Source: Bedellia somnulentella
Lineage: Eukaryota > Arthropoda > Insecta > Lepidoptera > Bedelliidae
Reading direction: 5' to 3'
DNA: 64,000 nt
Assembly (NCBI GenBank): GCA_963576735.1
Contig: OY755176.1
Location: forward strand, 14,307,423-14,371,422
Under the pieces are notes generated by a model that saw only the letters and a list, made by a program, of their open reading frames with translations, searched no databases and was not told where the DNA came from. Shown here piece by piece: positions 1-9,933 of the stretch (its first letter is position 1; each line of letters begins with the position of its first letter). The translations under genes and the position numbers were made by a program.

Positions 1-108
1 TACTTCTGAACATCACGTGACATTGTCACCTGGTGTTCAGAGTACCCACGTTTTGCATGGACAGTGTACTCACGTGATAGGGGGCAAGCCTATCGCCTAT
101 CCTTTCTT
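1..108 (-). mobile_element. SINE family B copy, cut by window edge
   Basis: Shares the family B body (spaced motifs ACATCACGTGACATTGTCAC, CACGTTTTGCATGGACAGTG, CACGTGATAGGGGGCA) with the fuller copy at 13451-13790. Only the part far from the tRNA-like head is in the window. Similarity stops near 108, just before the TTA-flanked MITE, and does not clearly resume after it. Confidence 0.8.
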
Positions 109-111
109 TTA

Positions 112-373
112 GGGCCAGCGCTGACTGCCGGCATGGCATGGCAAAGGATTTCGGTACAGATATAGCATTTTTAATCTTATTACCATGCGTATAGAATTCA
201 TTTTGACACAACGATGCCGAGGGAGGCCGCGGTAAGACAGAACGTCGGCATCGTTGTGTCAAAATGAAGTAAAATGAATTCTATACTCATGGTAATAAGA
301 TAAAAAATGCTATATCTGTACCGAAATCCTTTGCCATGCCATGCCATGCCATGCCGGCAGTCAGCGCTGGCCC
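112..373. mobile_element. PIF/Harbinger-type foldback MITE (262 bp)
   Basis: Terminal inverted repeats start GGGCCAGCGCTGACTGCCGG and extend into two arms of about 95-108 bp that cover most of the element, with a short unpaired centre (about 206-266). It is flanked by TTA on both sides (109-111 and 374-376), the TWA target duplication typical of PIF/Harbinger. The right arm has two extra CCATG units. It has no coding capacity, so it must have been mobilised in trans. The superfamily call rests on TSD and TIR only. Confidence 0.8.
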
Positions 374-378
374 TTAGA

Positions 379-690
379 GTCGGTTAAGGCACTTAAACCT
401 TCTCCTTAATGTAACGAATACTTTTCTGAAAACCGCATCCAAATAGCTTAAGCCAAACGTGAGATAATCGCGGACCAACAGACATACATACAGGTCAAAC
501 ACAGAAGCTCCTTTCTTTTTTTGGTCGGTTAAGGCACTAAAACCTTCTCCTAAATGTAACGAATACTGTTCTGAAAACCGCATCCAAATAGCTTAAGCCA
601 AACTCGAGATAATCGCGGACAATTATACATACATACATACAAACAATCGAACTGAGAACCTCCTTTTTTGAAGTCGGTTAAAAATATAAA
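379..690. repeat. Two tandem monomers (~145-165 bp) of a dispersed repeat
   Basis: Units at about 379-525 and 526-690 both start CGGTTAAGGCACT and share CTTCTCC, GTAACGAATACT, CTGAAAACCGCATCCAAATA, GCTTAAGCCAAAC and GATAATCGCGGAC. Each then has a (CATA)n stretch and ends in a pyrimidine run followed by GTCGGTTAA. The shared GTCGGTTAA boundary suggests head-to-tail amplification. No coding potential was seen. Confidence 0.75.
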
Positions 691-1682
691 AATTTTACAA
701 TTGATAGTATTTCTTATCAAACCATCCATTACGAAGTATACATTTCTCTAACCAATATTCGTAAGCTCTATTAATCGTGCAGACACAAAGAAATCTCCTT
801 AATAAAACGGAATGAATTGAAAATCCGATGGATGTGAAGCAGCAAGTGATAAAATTGCCTCGTTGTGTAATAATAAAGAATGAAAAATTCAAAGGCAGCG
901 CCGTGAAAAAGCGTCGCCTAATAAATATTTCAGTTCCATCTTGATTGCAAATTGGATTCGTTTTTGGGTGTCTTCGGAACGACATTTTACTTTACGTCTA
1001 AGAAAGATTTTCTGGTTTCCAATAGAATCGAATTCGTAACAGGTGGGATCATTCGAACAGAATTTGCTTTGTTATAACCGTAATGAATGGAAAGGGATGG
1101 CGGGGCAGGGCGCGGGGCGGGAGCGGGCGGGCCGTAGAACAAGGCTGTCCCAACTTTGATTACTATAATGGACGTGTCCCGGGTAACAGAAGTTAGTTAT
1201 ATTGTTACTGGAGACACTAATAATATGTTATATTAATTGCTCGTTGTGATTACTTTATGATATGGGCATTTGAGTATATTAATATTGAATACTTTTTTAA
1301 ACGTGCCATTTATTCCTCTTAGGATTAATACACCAGGGAAATTGGTATTTTGAAATCCTGGGATCTATCTCTTGCATTCATCATTCTTATCGAGTATGCC
1401 TTCCCGTGTTTTCTTGCTTTATTAATTGGGTATTTAGGCACCATTTAGGTAATAAACCCTTATAGTGGGGACACCCACTCATTTAAAGAATAGTATTATT
1501 GATACGTTTTTACTTTCATTAAGCTTCCCTTGTAGATGTGGTTTCCCTCTCGGATGGAAAAGCTAGCAGCTATGGGGTAAACCTTTGAATTGGAATTCCA
1601 TTAGCACTGGATTTGAAATTTTCTTAATATAACGGCTCCTTTGGTTTCTGATAATAAACTAAACTTAAATAACATACTGTGT
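691..1682. other. Non-coding stretch, probably intron of the NDST gene
   Basis: AT-rich DNA with one GC-rich, G-run segment at 1094-1132. No splice-bounded exon or known repeat was recognised. It precedes the first visible NDST exon and is taken as part of the upstream intron. Confidence 0.5.
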
Positions 1683-1930
1683 AGTGTCGGCTTGGAATAG
1701 CACTACCCCATTTCTTCCGGTGGGTGTACGTAAGAGGCGACTAACGGTATTACGGATTTTAAGGGATTTTTGGGCGATGCGGTTGGAGACCCATCGCCAA
1801 AAAGCTTTATTTCACCATCTTTTCCCCACGCAACTTCCAAAAGTGGCTAAGGAATTTCTAATTCCCTAGCTCTGGATACCCCTTCATGGGATTTATAGCC
1901 GTGAATATATGTATGATGTATGTATGTTAA
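1683..1930 (+). mobile_element. SINE-like family A, near full length
   Basis: Head GTGTCGGCTTGGAATAGCAC, middle TAAGAGGCGACTAACGG and GGGCGATGCGGTTGGAGACC, 3' end GGGATTTATAGCCGTGAATA plus TATG-type repeats. GGTTGGAGACC is one mismatch from a pol III B box, so a tRNA-derived SINE is plausible. It lies in the intron before NDST exon 2017-2133. Confidence 0.85.
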
Positions 1931-2016
1931 ATAACATGAAACTGCCTGTGTTGCCAAATAGGATCTAATGATAAGTTCCAAACTATAAGACATCTAAATC
2001 TCCTACTTTGTTACAG

Positions 2017-2133
2017 GGCATACTCTTGGTACCAGCACATTCGTTCCCACGGCGACCCCGTGGCGAGGAACTACTCCTTCCACACTGTCATCACTGCCAA
2101 CGATTCAGCGCCGAAACCGCTGCGAGATCTAAG
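2017..2133 (+). CDS. sfl: NDST (sulfateless-like), antepenultimate coding exon
   Basis: This exon is part of the sulfotransferase domain of heparan sulfate N-deacetylase/N-sulfotransferase, a Golgi type II membrane enzyme that removes acetyl from GlcNAc and adds sulfate from PAPS. One split base plus 38 codons plus two bases translate to a segment starting [19 protein letters not shown] and ending PKPLRDL. WYQH-x3-H carries the two histidines that vertebrate NDSTs have in the catalytic domain (H716/H720 in human NDST1, recalled from the literature). The acceptor is TTACAG|G at 2016/2017 and the donor AAG|GTACTT at 2133/2134. The split codon AG|A joins it in frame to exon 3250-3432. Upstream exons lie outside the window. 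Confidence 0.93.
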
Positions 2134-2261
2134 GTACTTATTTTGAGTGATTGCTCTTATGTTGTTTTATTTATTTGGTCAAGCAAAACAGTCTCTTCTA
2201 TTGTTTTATTGGTTTTTGCAGAATAAGGCTTATGTTGCTAGAACATTATAACATTACATAA

Positions 2262-2637
2262 ACATAAACATAAACGTTCACGCCGTTTATCCCCGAAGGG
2301 GTTGGCAGAGGTACCAATACTCCTGAACTCACATGGCAAGCGCCATCTAGTTTCCAGAGAAGGTACCCACGTTTTGCTTAGACAGTGTACTCACGTGATA
2401 GTGGGCAGGCCTATCGCCGTTTTTGTACGAATACACTGTCAAATGGCTAAGTACAAACTCAGCCATGTGGGTTTCCTCACGATGTTTTCCCTCACCGTTA
2501 GCAACCATGATAAATTAACCACACATATTACTTTAGAAAAGACAAATTGGTGTAGGCCCGTCCCAGGATTGGAACTCACGCCCTTCTGTTTTTCGGGCGG
2601 GTGTTCTACCCACTGGACTATCATGTCGCATGTATAA
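2262..2637 (-). mobile_element. SINE family B, near full length, in NDST intron
   Basis: On the minus strand the tRNA-like head lies at the right end: A-box-like region GATAGTCCAGTGGGTAGAAC and B-box-like GAGTTCCAATCC. The body shared with other B copies follows, ending near the ACATAAACATAAACG run on the left. The apparent 111-codon ORF here is just the SINE. Confidence 0.88.
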
Positions 2638-2756
2638 CATTACATAATATAAAATAAGGTTAAACTCAAAACAACCACTGTCAGCGGCTGACGTGAAAGC
2701 TCAAAATATGAATACATTAAAATATTAATTTAAATCTTTTTGTTCATGAAAACCTC

Positions 2757-2863
2757 ATGTGGGGATTATTACTAATAAATAAAGGAAAGAAAAACTTCGA
2801 CACGGGCGGGATAACCGTGTCGAAGTTTTTCTTTCCTTTATTTATTAGTAATAATCCCCACAT
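2757..2863. repeat. Perfect 49-bp inverted repeat with 9-nt loop
   Basis: Left arm 2757-2805 (starts ATGTGGGGATTATTACTAAT, ends CTTCGACACGG) is fully complementary to right arm 2815-2863; the loop is GCGGGATAA. It lies on the transcribed strand of the NDST intron, so the pre-mRNA would contain a long dsRNA stem. ACATTAAAATATT occurs on both sides (about 2714 and 2860), which could be a duplication linked to insertion. It is either a young foldback MITE or a hairpin RNA source; sequence alone does not decide. Confidence 0.9.
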
Positions 2864-3249
2864 TAAAATATTGTTTTTCTCATCTGTGCAGAGACGTGCA
2901 TTTGTAACTCGATATTACAGCGCTTTTAAAAGAGTATGCTTACATTACATAATTTAAATGAAGTTGGCAAAATTAAAAAAAAAAACATAAACATGAATAT
3001 TATCCCAATGTGACGGCAAAATTGGAAGTCAGAGCTTCAGGATTTTGATAATATTTACGAATGCCTATAGAAGATTCTTTGATTTTGGATAATAACCTCA
3101 ACTGCCGAAAATGACCCGCTGTTTTTATGTTTACCATCTTTTCTCCACTCAAGTTATTATAATGGCTATAGAACTTCTGAATCCTGAAGTTCTTGCTATT
3201 TGTGATTTATAACCATAAGCATAGTTATTCAACTCTCATTCCCCCATAG

Positions 3250-3432
3250 AAACCGCTGCCTAAACCCGGGCAAGTACAGCCACTACCTGGAGCGCTGGCT
3301 GCTGGAGTACAGCGCGCACCAGCTGCTCGTGATCGACGGCCAGCAGCTGAGATCCGACCCGGCCGCAGTCCTCGCCGCCGTGCAGAAGTTCCTCAAGGTC
3401 ACACCCTATCTCGACTATCGCCAGCTGCTCAA
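3250..3432 (+). CDS. sfl: NDST (sulfateless-like), penultimate coding exon
   Basis: Continues the sulfotransferase domain: 60 full codons starting NRCLNPGKYSHYLERWLL and ending TPYLDYRQLL. NRCL-P-x-Y-x3-LERWL and the QLLVIDGQQLRSDP block are typical of NDST and related sulfotransferases. The acceptor is a C-rich tract ending CATAG|A (3249/3250); the donor is CTCAA|GTAAGTGG (3432/3433). Phase 2 at both ends matches its neighbours. It is very GC-rich against AT-rich introns. Decayed copies of its 3' half lie 40-140 bp downstream. An antisense 78-codon ORF over it is a shadow. Confidence 0.95.
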
Positions 3433-3473
3433 GTAAGTGGATTGTAATGTACATGATAGTTGTACTTGTACGT

Positions 3474-3583
3474 CTGTAGAAGTTTTTCAAGGTCACGCAG
3501 TATCTCGACTATAGGATGTCGCTCAAGAAATAGGAATTTTATTATATATATCTAAGCTGTAGTTTTACGTGATCGACGGTCAG
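3474..3583 (+). pseudogene. Scrambled fragments of the adjacent NDST exon
   Basis: 3474-3526 resembles the exon end 3380-3432: AAGTTTTTCAAGGTCACGCA against AAGTTCCTCAAGGTCACACC, then TATCTCGACTAT and CTCAAG. In the parental frame it begins and ends with TAG stops. 3568-3583 (CGTGATCGACGGTCAG) resembles exon sequence near 3324-3341. The order is reversed relative to the exon, so this is not a simple tandem copy. It has no usable open frame and probably is not translated. Confidence 0.75.
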
Positions 3584-4129
3584 GTTCAACTATTTATTGT
3601 AGGTATTTGGATTTTAGATTGAAGTGAGTTTATGATTGGATGAGATTATGATATTATTACGAAAACATGCTGCCGACAAAGAAAAACTGTTTCGAACAAA
3701 ATAGCTTCTTATTACAAAATAACGCAGTGTTCAGTACCACTGTTAGCCTACAGCATCACAAGATGGTTGTGGACGGGGTGGTTGCACTTCAAAATCCTCT
3801 TGTGCATCAAATTAAGCTAAAAAAAGTGTTATGTCATTTTGATGCATATATGATTCGAGAATGTAAAAAATAATGCTGGGTAGTGAAAACTAGAAGAAAG
3901 TAGCATATCTGCGACACACACTCGCTCGCTATTATTACGACGTCCTGGCAAAATATTTGAATAAGGAAATGGGACTTCGAAGATTGTTTCCTTTCTTCAA
4001 ACTCATTATTTCCCACAAAGTAGGATTTGTTTCCCTTATATGTCGCATTATTTTCTACTGAAATAGTGTTTTCGTAGTAGTTTCGTTTCGTATTATTTTG
4101 TTTGATGATTTGATGTTATTGATCCTTAC

Positions 4130-4342
4130 ATATGAAAACCCTTTCCCCTGTCGTAAGAAGCGACTAAGGGTATGGGGTTTTTTAAATGGTTTTTGGGCGA
4201 TGCGGTTGGAGACCCATCACCAACGATACTTTATTGCTACCAGCTTGTTCCTTATCAACTTCCAAATGTGTCTGAGGAGTTCCTAGCTCTAAAGCTCTGA
4301 CTATCCTTTTTTTCGATTTATGGCCGTGAGTATATGTATGTA
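4130..4342 (+). mobile_element. SINE-like family A, diverged, in NDST intron
   Basis: Contains GTCGTAAGAAGCGACTAAGG, GGGCGATGCGGTTGGAGACC and the 3' end TTTATGGCCGTGAGTATATG. The head before CCCTTTCCCC is missing or too decayed to see. Confidence 0.8.
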
Positions 4343-4732
4343 CAAATGATTTGATGTTATTGTTCCTTACATATGAAAATCGATACACGTATTCACACGA
4401 GCAGAAATAACTGCGATTTAATTAGCCATATGCAAAAGAAATAAATGGAACGTAATCAGTGGCCGATCTTTGAAGTTACGGTCGCGTGCAATTAAATATC
4501 TTTGATATCACGAACGAAATGAAATGGAAACTGCTCAGTCGATTGGCGTAATATTCAAACCGTTTGGCAACTCTCTGTTTTTAATTATACTAGCAGTTTT
4601 ATTTGAATTTGCTGAAAAGATCTCGTAAAGTCTTTCAACTATTTAACGGAGATATAAAAGTTTTTAGAGCGCTTTAATTTTCCTTTTCTCACTGCATTAG
4701 TTCTCCTTACTTAAACTAACTAAACTAAAACC

Positions 4733-4930
4733 TTCACGCCGTATATCCCCGCTGGGGTTGGCAGAGGTACTAATGCTTCTTAACATCACGTGACATTGTC
4801 CCCTAGTGTTCAGCGTTCTCACGTTTTGTTTGGACAGGCGCCTATCGCCGTTTGGTACGAAAACACTGTCACATGACTAAGTATAACTTCAGCCATGTGG
4901 TTTTCCTCACGATGTTTTCCCTCACCTTTT
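4733..4930 (-). mobile_element. SINE family B, truncated, in NDST intron
   Basis: Matches the B body from TTCACGCCGTATATCCCCG to CACGATGTTTTCCCTCACC. The tRNA-like head is absent, so the copy is 5' truncated relative to its own orientation. Confidence 0.82.
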
Positions 4931-5605
4931 ATGACTGTATTAGTATAAACTACTGCTTAGTTATGTTTAGTCGTCATGACAAAGCAAAGGTTTTGGGAAA
5001 AACAGCAATTGATGTCAGTATCCTTTATTTGCGTCATTATTAAGTCCACGAGCAATATGGCTCTCATTAAAAAGTTAATCCTTTTATGGTTACTACTCAT
5101 TTTTGTTGATAAAATTGATTCGTCATTATTATTCTCATAATTTTTATTTATTCGCAATGAATGAAAGTGATAACAGACAGTTTTCGTTCATTATATTATG
5201 TTTCATAAGAGCACGTTTTATTCATTATTTTTATTGAAAACGTTTTTGTATTGCTTTGCTCTACTGAAGTTGTGTTTGAATATATATAAACTACCCTTTT
5301 TATTTTGTAGTGCATATGTGAATCGTTCGTTCGAATCGTTCGATCGAGTAAATTAAAGAAAATACGTAAACAAATATTATCTATCATAAACCAGTTGCTA
5401 AGTTTGAATCGTTAGAATAAACATTTTCAATGAACATTATACTATCTAATTGTATTAATAACATTTTTGGATTTCTAATTAAAGCGCTTATAAGGTTATG
5501 TGAAAAATTACCCAGTCTACAACAAGAAAGCTCCTCAGAATTGTCACCCAAACCACCATGCCCTAATATACATACGCAATAATAATGTAACGCTTTTATT
5601 TAAAG

Positions 5606-5825
5606 GTACGACCAAAAGAAGGGTTTCTTCTGCCAAGCGGTAAGTAAAGAGAAAACCAAGTGTCTGGGCAAGTCAAAAGGCAGGGTATATCCGCCGATGG
5701 AAGAGCGTTCAGCCAAATTTCTGAAGCGGTACTTCACTCCGCACAACACCGCCTTGTCCAAATTGCTAGTGCGTCTTGGACGACCCGCGCCGCATTGGCT
5801 CAAAGAAGATCTTTCTACCGGATGA
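5606..5825 (+). CDS. sfl: NDST (sulfateless-like), terminal coding exon
   Basis: Encodes the last 72 residues, starting YDQKKGFFCQAV and ending LKEDLSTG, then TGA at 5823-5825. It contains the NDST 3'-phosphate (PAPS) loop: CLGKSKGRVYP. Two cysteines ten residues apart (FFC...TKC) match the conserved disulfide pair of human NDST1, and the second lysine of GKSKGR matches its catalytic-site lysine (numbering from memory, C818/C828/K833). The C-terminal LSKLL...WLKEDL matches the family ending. The acceptor is TTATTTAAAG|G; the first G completes the lysine codon split from exon 3250-3432. Other reading frames here are shadows. Confidence 0.95.
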
Positions 5826-6602
5826 CCTCAGCCCCCACGTGACTCGCCAAACATTGGCTTCACAGTGCACCCACATGTTTTCCAAGTCTGCCTAATAACA
5901 ATTTCATGAGTGACGGCCAGATTTTGGTAATCATTGATATAGTGTATCAAACGCAAAATATATTTGTTGAAAGAACTTTATCCTACAGAATCTATGTGTT
6001 CGAAAGTGAATTATAAATATAAGTGAGTCTTTTAAATTTTCTGCCATTCATTGTGCTAGTGTTTCTTTGGTTACTTTTTAAGAATAGTTTTAGATATTCG
6101 TTGCCAGCCGATGCTTTTCCGATGATTAAAGTAAGAGGTATTATGGGACGACTTCGGTTCCTTGCCGGTCGTCCGCTTAGGTGCTATTTTATGGATATCG
6201 CGAATATTACTAAATTTCCTTCTTTATTCGATTTTAGCTAGTTATTTTGACTTTATCCCCTATTGTTTTACGGAAAATGCAATGCAAGATATCCCTAAAT
6301 AATGTTATTTTGAAGCGGCTAATGCCAGCTTGTGAAATTGACCCGTTTTATCAAAATGTACCTGACATTCTAGTTGATTTGAATATTATTGATTCAATAC
6401 TTTACATTTCTGTGCCATACCATTAAAAGCGAAGCACACGTTTATTATTTCACTGCGTTATTACGTGAGCAGTATTTATTCGAACAAAAAGTAATGAAGT
6501 TTTCTATCTCGATCGGTCCATTATTTCAAAGTGGCATGTGTTCGTTTTGTAATAGTTACATTATAGTCTATTATGATAAATGAAATGAAAAGTTACAATA
6601 AA
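5826..6602 (+). promoter_or_regulatory. Putative NDST 3' UTR with first AATAAA at 6597-6602
   Basis: After the stop codon the first canonical AATAAA on the plus strand is at 6597-6602, preceded by AT-rich sequence. It is a candidate poly(A) signal; the true end could be an upstream variant or further downstream. Confidence 0.4.
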
Positions 6603-7682
6603 TACATAGATTATGTAAATCTTTATAGATGTTTTTGAAAAGTCTTAGCTAATAAGGTATTAATTGTTTATATCGCGAATGGTCGCCAGTTACGGTGGTA
6701 TGCATTCGATCTATATTTTGATACGAAGGAGTATTCATTGAAATATAAACTTGACATTATTTTTCATTAACGTCGGTACTTAATGATCTATATTAATTCA
6801 GAACCGGAGACTTTTATCGTGACTCGTAAATCTCAAGCATTTAGTTTCTATTGTACATAATGTTGAACGCTTCATTAGTTAATAAATCAAGTTAAGATTA
6901 AATTTATTGTTTTTTTACGTTTATACTGAAAGCAGTCTTACCCTTACTTGCAATAAAAGTCTCTTTGTAAAGTGTAGATAAATATATAAATGATCAAAAT
7001 GGTACCTTTCAAATGTAAATCAAAACAACTATATCATAGTTATTTATTATACGTGTTCTTTTTCACTAATCAATTGAGATATTTAATCGGACTGTCCGAA
7101 AAGTATCAGAATTCTTAATTAGAAAATGATCAAACTAATATTAATGTTGTAACTTTGTGTGTGTTATATAGAAAATGGCCTTACTTAACTTGAAGTGTTT
7201 CTATAATGTCCATTGATTCTTATATCTGTTGTTGTTAAATAATTCGATGTGAAATTTTACAGTAGTAATGTTTAATGGTTTACAAATGAGTTTCGATTTA
7301 TTGTTAACGTAAAAATTTAACAAAATAGTTTCATTTATAGATTTGGCTAGTATTCGTAAAGCAGCTTTATTTCTATCTTTTATTGACACAATGACTGCTC
7401 TTAAAATGTGTTCTTAAAAGATATTCAATACATCACTTATTTTATTAAATGATTTAATAATTATTTGTTGTTTTATTTTATTTTTATTCGACAGCCAATT
7501 GATTGTTGGCTAGAATGTTTGGGATGTTGCTAATTTGCTAATTGAGTAAAATAACTGTTTTGGTTGTAAGTTTATATTATGCGGTGCCCTATCAGGGTTC
7601 ATGTTAAGGCACAGTAAAAAAAACCTGTATCACCTTGTGTGTACCACATGAATGCAATAAATGATTTGGATTTGAATTTTAG
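6603..7682. other. AT-rich non-coding stretch
   Basis: No exon, repeat family or RNA gene was recognised. The short antisense ORF near 7201-7389 has no recognisable features. Confidence 0.5.
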
Positions 7683-7910
7683 CTGTGTAGTGTCGGCTTA
7701 GAATAACACTACCCCATTTCTCCCGATGGGTGTGCGTAAGAGGCGACTAACGGTATTGGGGCTTTTAAAGGATTTTTGGGCGATGTGGTTGGAGACCCGT
7801 TACCAACAACCTTTATTTTACCATCTTTCTCCCACTCAACTCTCCAAAAGTGGCTTCCAATTCCTTAGCTGTGGCTACCCATTCCAGAGATTTGTAGCCG
7901 TGAGTATATG
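7683..7910 (+). mobile_element. SINE-like family A
   Basis: Head TGTGTAGTGTCGGCTTAGAA, TAAGAGGCGACTAACGG, GGGCGATGTGGTTGGAGACC, and 3' end GATTTGTAGCCGTGAGTATA. A family B SINE follows directly. Confidence 0.85.
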
Positions 7911-7943
7911 TTATGTTATGATTAGAAAAGTATGTTTCTTATA

Positions 7944-8170
7944 ACCGTGATAGCTCCAATGGGTAGAACAACGCCTTTTATGCAGCTGGTGTGGGTTTAA
8001 ATCCCAGGTCCGGCCTATACCAATTTGTCTTTTCTAAAGTCATATGTGGGCTTAATTTCATGGTTGTAAACGTTTACGGAAAACATCGTTAGGAAACCCT
8101 CATAGCTGAGATATACTTAGTCATGTGACAGTGTATTCGTACAAAACGGCGGTAGGCCTGCCCCAGTCCG
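7944..8170 (+). mobile_element. SINE family B, 3' truncated
   Basis: tRNA-like head with A-box-like TGATAGCTCCAATGGGTAGA and B-box-like GGTTTAAATCCC. The body runs through CTTTTCTAAAGTCATATGTG and GTCATGTGACAGTGTATTCG and stops after GGTAGGCCTGCCCC. Confidence 0.85.
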
Positions 8171-9414
8171 AAATTAACGCGGAGTATACTTACAATGTGT
8201 TTTTCGTAAGCCTTTTAAAAAAAGCTAAGTATTCATTGTGGTTTTCAGGCGTTGTTATATTTGAAGTGAGTTGGGGTAATAAGGACTTTATTTAAACGAG
8301 ACATTACTCTTCAAATAATAAATCTTGAAGCAGCAGCTTGTATCCTATTGACCCCTTAACAACTCCTAGTCAACCCTGATGATATTAAACTTCTGTTTTA
8401 TTAAAATAAAACTTTTCTAGTTTTATTTTAATAGTGAGCGATACTTACGTAAAGATTTTAAAACATATGTTTTTATTCGCTACTATATAATCCCGGTGAT
8501 ATATTTGTTACTTTCAAATATATGAATGAAAAAAAGCAGCTGGTAGCTGAAAGAGTTATGAAAATAAACTGCGGTAGTCGGAGTCAATACAAGCAGACTA
8601 GTTTTTCATAATTTTGCTTGCGGCTACTGTATACTGTACAACAGAGAAAATATTAGTCGCTATGCAATATGAGGTCACCAATTTATCTTATTAACCTAAT
8701 ACTATAGGGTAAAATGATCAGTTTCTTTTGGAATTGTATGATGTGCAGCTAATTTTGAATCATGAATTTGTTTATTAACTTATGAATTGTTCTCGTGTAA
8801 AGATGTTTTCGACTATACAAACCATATACGTACAAATATTTTTAGATGTTCATAAAAAAGGCCCTGCCACCGTATTACCAATTTGTACTTAAGCATTTTT
8901 ATTAGGCAACAATCCGCGAGGGATACATTTATTAAGTGCTACTCCATTAATTAAATATTAAGTGCAAGGCAAGAGCAGATTTCGTAAAACTTAAATCAAA
9001 TCTGCAAAAAAATACCTTTATAGTTTCTTAGAACTCTTCCTCGCTTTTACTTGTAATAAACTGAAATTAAAATTGGCATTTCAGATTTTACCCTCTACGT
9101 TTTGCGATATACCATTTTCTATCATGTTCAGTTTAATTTTATATAATTTATTTCCTGGTATTAATAACAATCGATGAATTCTGCAATCCCCTAATACAAA
9201 ATTAAGGAATCTATTGCTTCTTTATTTGTTAGCACGAAACCGTTCTGATATAAGTAAAACAGCACAATAGAGAGGGTCTGGTCGTTACAGGAAATGCATA
9301 AACGTGTGAGGTCGAGTGCCGAGTGTTGCCGAGTGGAGGAAAGCTATAAAGTGGGCGGCATTTGTAGTGAGATTGTGTCTCGACGCCATCCCAGCGCCAA
9401 GACGAAGCCGATAT

Positions 9415-9512
9415 ATTTTGTGCAATTCTGCCAGAGCGGCCCACTTGCTTCCAACTAGGTAGTCGTAGTAGGTAGACGCTGTGATTTATGATGCACACCT
9501 TGATGAAAAAAC
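9415..9512. repeat. Local direct repeat, copy 1
   Basis: Shares TTGTGCAATT, AGAGCGGCCCACTT, CAACTAGG and GATGCACACCTTGATGAAAA with copy 2 at 9849-9933. Copy 1 carries about 12 bp extra (TAGTCGTAGTAGG region). Confidence 0.8.
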
Positions 9513-9848
9513 TTAACTTTATGAGCTGAAATGTTGAAATTTGGTTGTGATTGTTATGAATCATTCAGTTTTTTTTATTTTAGCTATGATAGACATTGAA
9601 TAGGTATAATCGCTTCAAAATTGGTTACTATTGATTTCACAACTATTTTTACAAATTTCAAACTAAACAACATTATGATAGTGCTTAAAAATATATATCC
9701 ATCATCTTGCACCTGCCGCCATTCCGTATTTTAGATAAAAATCTACAGCATTATGCATTCGTTGCTAAAGACAAAAGTTCTATCTTTACTGCAAATATAA
9801 CTTGGAAATATGCGTTATCTTATCACCTAAGATGACTGAACTATATAC

Positions 9849-9933
9849 ATATTGTGCAATTCCGCTAGAGCGGCCCACTTCCTCCAGCTAGGTCGCCGCT
9901 ATGATTTACGATGCACACCTTGATGAAAAACTA
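9849..9933. repeat. Local direct repeat, copy 2
   Basis: Second member of the pair, 434 bp downstream in the same orientation. GAGCGGCCCACTT and GATGCACACCTTGATGAAAA are identical to copy 1; the middle is shortened. Confidence 0.8.

Noticed and set aside
9229..9564. 111-codon minus-strand ORF over one copy of the local repeat
   Set aside because: The second repeat copy does not keep the frame, and no family was recognised.
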